64,000 nucleotides of DNA from contig JAPTJF010000107.1 in assembly GCA_029339195.1 (NCBI GenBank), positions 62,001-126,000 on the forward strand, written 5' to 3'. Positions 60,654-64,000 of this stretch are shown in pieces (positions within the stretch are counted from its first letter, which is position 1; each line of letters opens with the position of its first letter). The notes beneath the pieces were generated by a model. The model was not told the origin of the DNA, did not search any database, and saw nothing but the letters and a program-made list of their open reading frames with translations. The stretch is from Micractinium sp. NFX-FRZ. Its lineage: Eukaryota > Chlorophyta > Trebouxiophyceae > Chlorellales > Chlorellaceae. Position numbers and translations under genes: made by a program.

Positions 60654-62978
60654 CTACTTCCACTTGCCGCCCTTCCACTTGCCCCCCTTCCACTTGCCGC
60701 GCTTCCACTTGGGCGCCTTGTGCTTCCCCCGCTTCCACTTGCCCCCGTAGTGCCCTCCGTGGTGGCTGTACATGGTGGGCTGGCCGTGGTGCATCGCCAT
60801 CCCTCCCACCGCCATCCCCGCCATGGCTCCCATGCCAGCGGCTGCCATCCCATGGTGCGAGCTGGCTTGGGGCGGGTAGTAGCCTGCGCACATCGCGGGC
60901 AGGGGTGGTGGCAGCAGGCGGGCACGTGAAGGGGCGACTTGAAAGGAGCACTGGGGAGTGGCAAACCCCCAGAAAGGTGCGGCACGCCACAGACAGGTGC
61001 CCCTGAGGGCGCCGAGTGGCTGGGCTGGCGGCACCTAGACACCAGGATCCACAATCAACGCTCCCAGCTTTGCCACACCGCAGATCGCGTCACCGCTGTG
61101 CCAGGGCACCCACCGGCAGCCGGTGCACAGCCCCTGCCCACCCCCTTTGCCCCAGGGCCTTGCCTGCCCCGGAAACGCAGTGCCGCCCCACTTGCCTGGC
61201 TGTGGCGGCATGTAGCCTGGCTGAGGCGCGTAGCCCGGGGGCGCGTACATGGGCTGTGGTGGGTAGCCGGCACCGTAGGGCGCAGCTGCCCCGTAGGGTG
61301 CCGCCGCAGGCGGCGCCCCGAAGGTTGCCGGAGCGGCGCCGTAAGGGGCCGCCGCGGGCGGGTAGCCGGCAACAGCGGGCGGCGCCACATGCCCCGCAGG
61401 CACGGCAGGCGGGTAGCCCGACGGTGCATGAGCCGCCGCCGCGGCGGCGCCCACGGCTGCCCCTGCAGCTAAGCCCATGGCGGCTGCTGCGGCTGGGTAG
61501 CCCGAGTGCCCGGCTGCAGGTGGGTAGGCTGGCGCGGAGGCGGGCGGCGGGTAGCCGCTTGCCGCTGCGGCAGGCGGCGGATAACCGCTTGCCGCAGGTG
61601 GCGGGTAGCCGCTTGCTGCTGCCGCAGGCGGAGGGTAGCCCCCACTGGCGGGTGGGTAGCCGCCACTGGCCGGCGCCGCCCCTGCTGCGGCAAAAGGCCA
61701 CGCCCCGGCGGCGGCGCCCGCAGCCCCGCTGCCATGCGCCGGCGGGTGCCCCGACCCGTGCTCCGCCGTCCACTTCAGGATGAGGTTGACCGTCCCTGCC
61801 TGCTTGCCCTCCCGGGTCCTCAGCGGCGCTTTCACGTCGTCAAAGCCAGAGGCGATGACACGCGACAGGGTCACAATGACGCCCCCAATCAGCTCGTCTG
61901 CAGAGGAGCATCGCAGTCGGGAGGGGGTGGTGGGCGGTGTGGCAACAACACCCCAACAACGGCTGGCAGGTAATGACCTCCCATCCTAGTGGCAAGCGGC
62001 TGCAGGGGCCTTGCTTCCCCGCCGTGCCCATCTGCGTGCGCAAACACACCCCAGCCCTACATTGCACGAGTTGCACTTCCCGGTACGTACCACTTTCGTC
62101 CCACCTCAAGTCTTGCTCATCCTGCCATCCCACCCCCACCCCACCCCCACCACTCAAGCCAGCAGCAAGGAACCGGTGATGTGATGCCACACAAAACGTG
62201 CGGTGGCCCCACGCACCCTTGCCCATCTTGTCGTCATACACCTCTACCAGCAGCTGCGGGTCCCCAGCAGCGCTGATGCTGCCCAGAGGTATCCGCTCAT
62301 TCCACTGCAGGCGGGGGCGGGGGGCGTGCAGGCAGACGAGACGTGGGCGGGCAGGCCAGGTGGGCAGGCGGGCCATGCACGGCAGGCAGGCCAGCCGGGC
62401 AGGCGGCAGGCAGAGGCCATGACAAGAGCGGCCCAGAGGCATAACGCACGCCTCGGGCGGGTCCTCTTTGCCCCTCCCAGCTGATCTGCACAAGCTGTGC
62501 TAAGGCTGGGCCAGGCCCCCGCGGGCCTTGCCGCCCCTTTGCCCCTGTGTGCCACCCAGTAAGCACGCGCACACCTTGGGCTTGGTGCCGCCGTCCGTGG
62601 AAACTTTGCTGCGCTGGCGCACCGTGCCGATCTGAAACACGACATACGGGTCTTGCCTGCCTGCAGCAAGCAGCATGAGACACCGCATGAAGACCCGCAG
62701 TCGGCGCATCCCAGAAGGGGCAGCGGCCACCGCCGCCGGCACTGGCGGTCCAAGCTTGCGCGGTTCCCTCGACGCGAGCCATGCTGTGCACTTTGCCTCA
62801 GGGCATCGCCAGGAGCCCATATAGAGGCTGGTGAGCCCAAGGAACGGGCGGTGTTGACAAGCAAACTACCCGCCGGCACGGTCTTTCAGAGCAAGTACCG
62901 CTCACCGAAAGTCCGCGTGTCTCGAAGGCCCTCCCCGTTCAGCAGGTTGACCTCCAGGAGGCCTCGCCGTTGAGCCAT
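60654..62978 (-). CDS. C2-domain protein, SRC2-like, with GYPP repeats and KWK tail
   Basis: Five exons, complement 62906-62978, 62575-62660, 62217-62304, 61196-61897 and 60654-60883, encode 392 aa. ATG 62978 opens MAQRRGLLEVNLLNGEGLRD, the first strand of a C2 domain (about 5-130). It continues RQDPYVVFQIG, WNERIPLGSI, LLVEVYDDKMGKDELIGG and GTVNLILKW, giving the DPYV and WNE signatures and the acidic loop DDKMGKDE. Such domains bind Ca2+ and phospholipid. Residues about 140-316 are Ala/Pro-rich with repeated GYPP motifs, as in plant SRC2 (cold-regulated, membrane/vacuole-associated). The last exon has a Met/Gly/His-rich stretch, then GKWKRGKHKAPKWKRGKWK and two further GGKWK units ending at the stop. 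The tail is strongly basic and aromatic and not part of the SRC2 family as I know it. The intron after 61196 is GC-AG (GCAAGT donor). Confidence 0.88.
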
Positions 62979-63619
62979 CCCCGCCGCTTTGAACGCGGCT
63001 GCTTCAGAACGCCGCTGCAACAGGTGCACAGGGCGCCTACTGCGAGCAGTGCCCCACAAACAGGCGCGAACATCGTCCCTGTCGCCATGTTCTGCAATCA
63101 GCCATCATGTGGCTGGGTGACGGGGCATGGCGCCGCGGCGGTCGCCCCGCTCACATGTGATGTTAACGAGATCACATCTCCACTACCTCATTTCAACAAC
63201 CAGAGGCGGGGGCAGGGCCTGTGCTCTCATCGACTCGCCCCTGCCTTCTGGTGAGAACCTCATGCACTGTGGGCGTGGCACATGGGTCGCCATCGGGGCA
63301 CGCTGCGGCGCCGTCTGCAGCCAGCGCCGCTCCCGCTCAGGTACAGACAGCAGGCAGAGTATGTATCACCTTCCGAAGTTCGTGAAGGGACATAGGGCGT
63401 GTTCCGCCTCATGTGATGCAGTTCCTTGCCCACACTTCAGCGTGCTGACAATGAATGGCCTGTGCCCCTCGCTCTGCCCTGCCGTATTATCGACAGACGA
63501 TTCATGGCAACGGCTGCGGTACGCACCCAGAGGGGAAGCAGGCCCGCATGCACACGACTGCAGCATGTCAAGGTGAGCGGGGCAAACCGTGCTTGTTCAG
63601 TGCCGCACTTGCCACCCCT
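62979..63619. other. Intergenic: SRC2-like promoter and PC4 gene 3' UTR
   Basis: The stretch separates the SRC2-like start from the stop codon of the PC4-type gene. I see no clear TATA box, poly(A) motif or coding region. Confidence 0.45.
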
Positions 63620-64000
63620 TCATGCCGCGTCCAGCGCGGCCGCCAGCCCCGGCAGCCCCCCCATCAGGCGGGCCCACTGCTCCTCGGGCAGAGCGATGCC
63701 TTTGGAGCCGGGCGCCAGCTGGCCGTCCTTGTCGTAATACTCGCTGCGGGGCAGGGCAGGAAGAGTGTTGAAAGGAAGAGTGAGTCTGAGTGGGCAGAAG
63801 CGTGGATGGGGTGGACTGCTCCTCAGGGCAGGGAGATGTCTTGGGACTTGGGTGCCAGCTGGCCCGTCACGGCCCGCAGCGAGGGAAGCGGCAGGAGGGG
63901 ACGGTTTCGCAGAGAGCGGAGGGTGAGAGGGTGGGAGCGGCGTGGGGTATGGAACAGGACAGCCGAGCGGGCAGCCGTCACCTGGTGCAACAAGTGCGTG
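63620..64000 (-). CDS. PC4/SUB1-type transcription coactivator, 3' end (partial)
   Basis: The last exon, complement 63620-63743, encodes the C-terminal 40 residues EYYDKDGQLAPGSKGIALPE then EQWARLMGGLPGLAAALDAA. This matches the end of the PC4 single-stranded-DNA-binding fold (family pattern: EYYxKDGxLxPGKKGISL then EQW). PC4 proteins bind ssDNA and assist RNA polymerase II transcription in the nucleus. The exon is entered in phase 2 from a CAG acceptor at 63744-63746. A possible donor lies near 63980, but the exon to its right is mostly outside the window, so the rest is not called. Confidence 0.8.
   Translation of the reverse strand, partial: HALVAPGDGCPLGCPVPYPTPLPPSHPPLSAKPSPPAASLAAGRDGPAGTQVPRHLPALRSSPPHPRFCPLRLTLPFNTLPALPRSEYYDKDGQLAPGSKGIALPEEQWARLMGGLPGLAAALDAA
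63813..63882 (-). repeat. Echo of PC4 last exon
   Basis: The plus-strand stretch CTGCTCCTCAGGGCAGGGAG then ATGTCTTGGGACTTGGGTGC and CAGCTGGCC repeats the exon part at 63677-63730 (CTGCTCCTCGGGCAGAGCGA, TGCCTTTGGAGCCGGGCGCC, AGCTGGCC). It continues to a CCGCAGCGAG acceptor-like end. It lies in the upstream intron. Confidence 0.8.

Noticed and set aside
63127..63576. Plus-strand open frame between SRC2-like and PC4 genes
   Set aside because: It has no recognisable motif and lies in a region expected to be promoter and 3' UTR.

Overview
The window is nuclear DNA of a green alga, most likely a Chlorella-type trebouxiophyte. The evidence is a very GC-rich sequence, genes split into many short exons by introns of roughly 100-500 bases with GT-AG or GC-AG ends, TGTAA-type poly(A) motifs behind several genes, and plant/algal protein types (a plant KDM4-like JmjC demethylase core, an SRC2-like C2 protein, a four-site cyclic-nucleotide-dependent kinase). 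No bacterial operon, rRNA, tRNA, CRISPR array or intact transposon was seen. I assembled the gene models by hand from splice signals. In all seven complete models the exon lengths sum to a multiple of three and every junction keeps frame.

Layout, left to right. (1) Complement <1-3172: 5' part of a cohesin SCC3/STAG subunit, running off the left edge. (2) Complement 3956-9282: Ser/Thr kinase, possibly Aurora-like, with a long disordered tail. (3) Complement 9934-13149: prostaglandin-E-synthase-2-like thioredoxin/GST protein with a CPFC motif. (4) Forward 14372-24900: 25-exon AGC kinase with four tandem cyclic-nucleotide-binding domains and an MGNC acylation-type N-terminus. (5, 6) Forward 25937-36282 and 37660-47936: a tandem pair of 26-exon secreted cysteine-rich proteins (1138 and 1135 aa) with identical intron positions and phases. 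(7) Complement 49545-59971: JmjN/JmjC histone demethylase of 1700 aa with a huge Gln/Ala-rich tail. (8) Complement 60654-62978: C2-domain SRC2-like protein with GYPP repeats and a KWK-repeat tail. (9) Complement 63620->64000: last exon of a PC4-type transcription coactivator, running off the right edge.

The genes do not form one pathway. Chromatin and transcription functions (SCC3, JmjC, PC4) flank signalling genes (two kinases, a C2 protein) and the secreted pair.

The most unusual signal is structural. In almost every gene, decayed copies of an exon end together with its splice site lie in the adjoining intron ('exon echoes'). GC-AG introns are also frequent, about 9 of 120. The tandem cysteine-rich pair and the kinase whose nucleotide pockets look PKA-R-like rather than PKG-like are the best candidates for undescribed biology.
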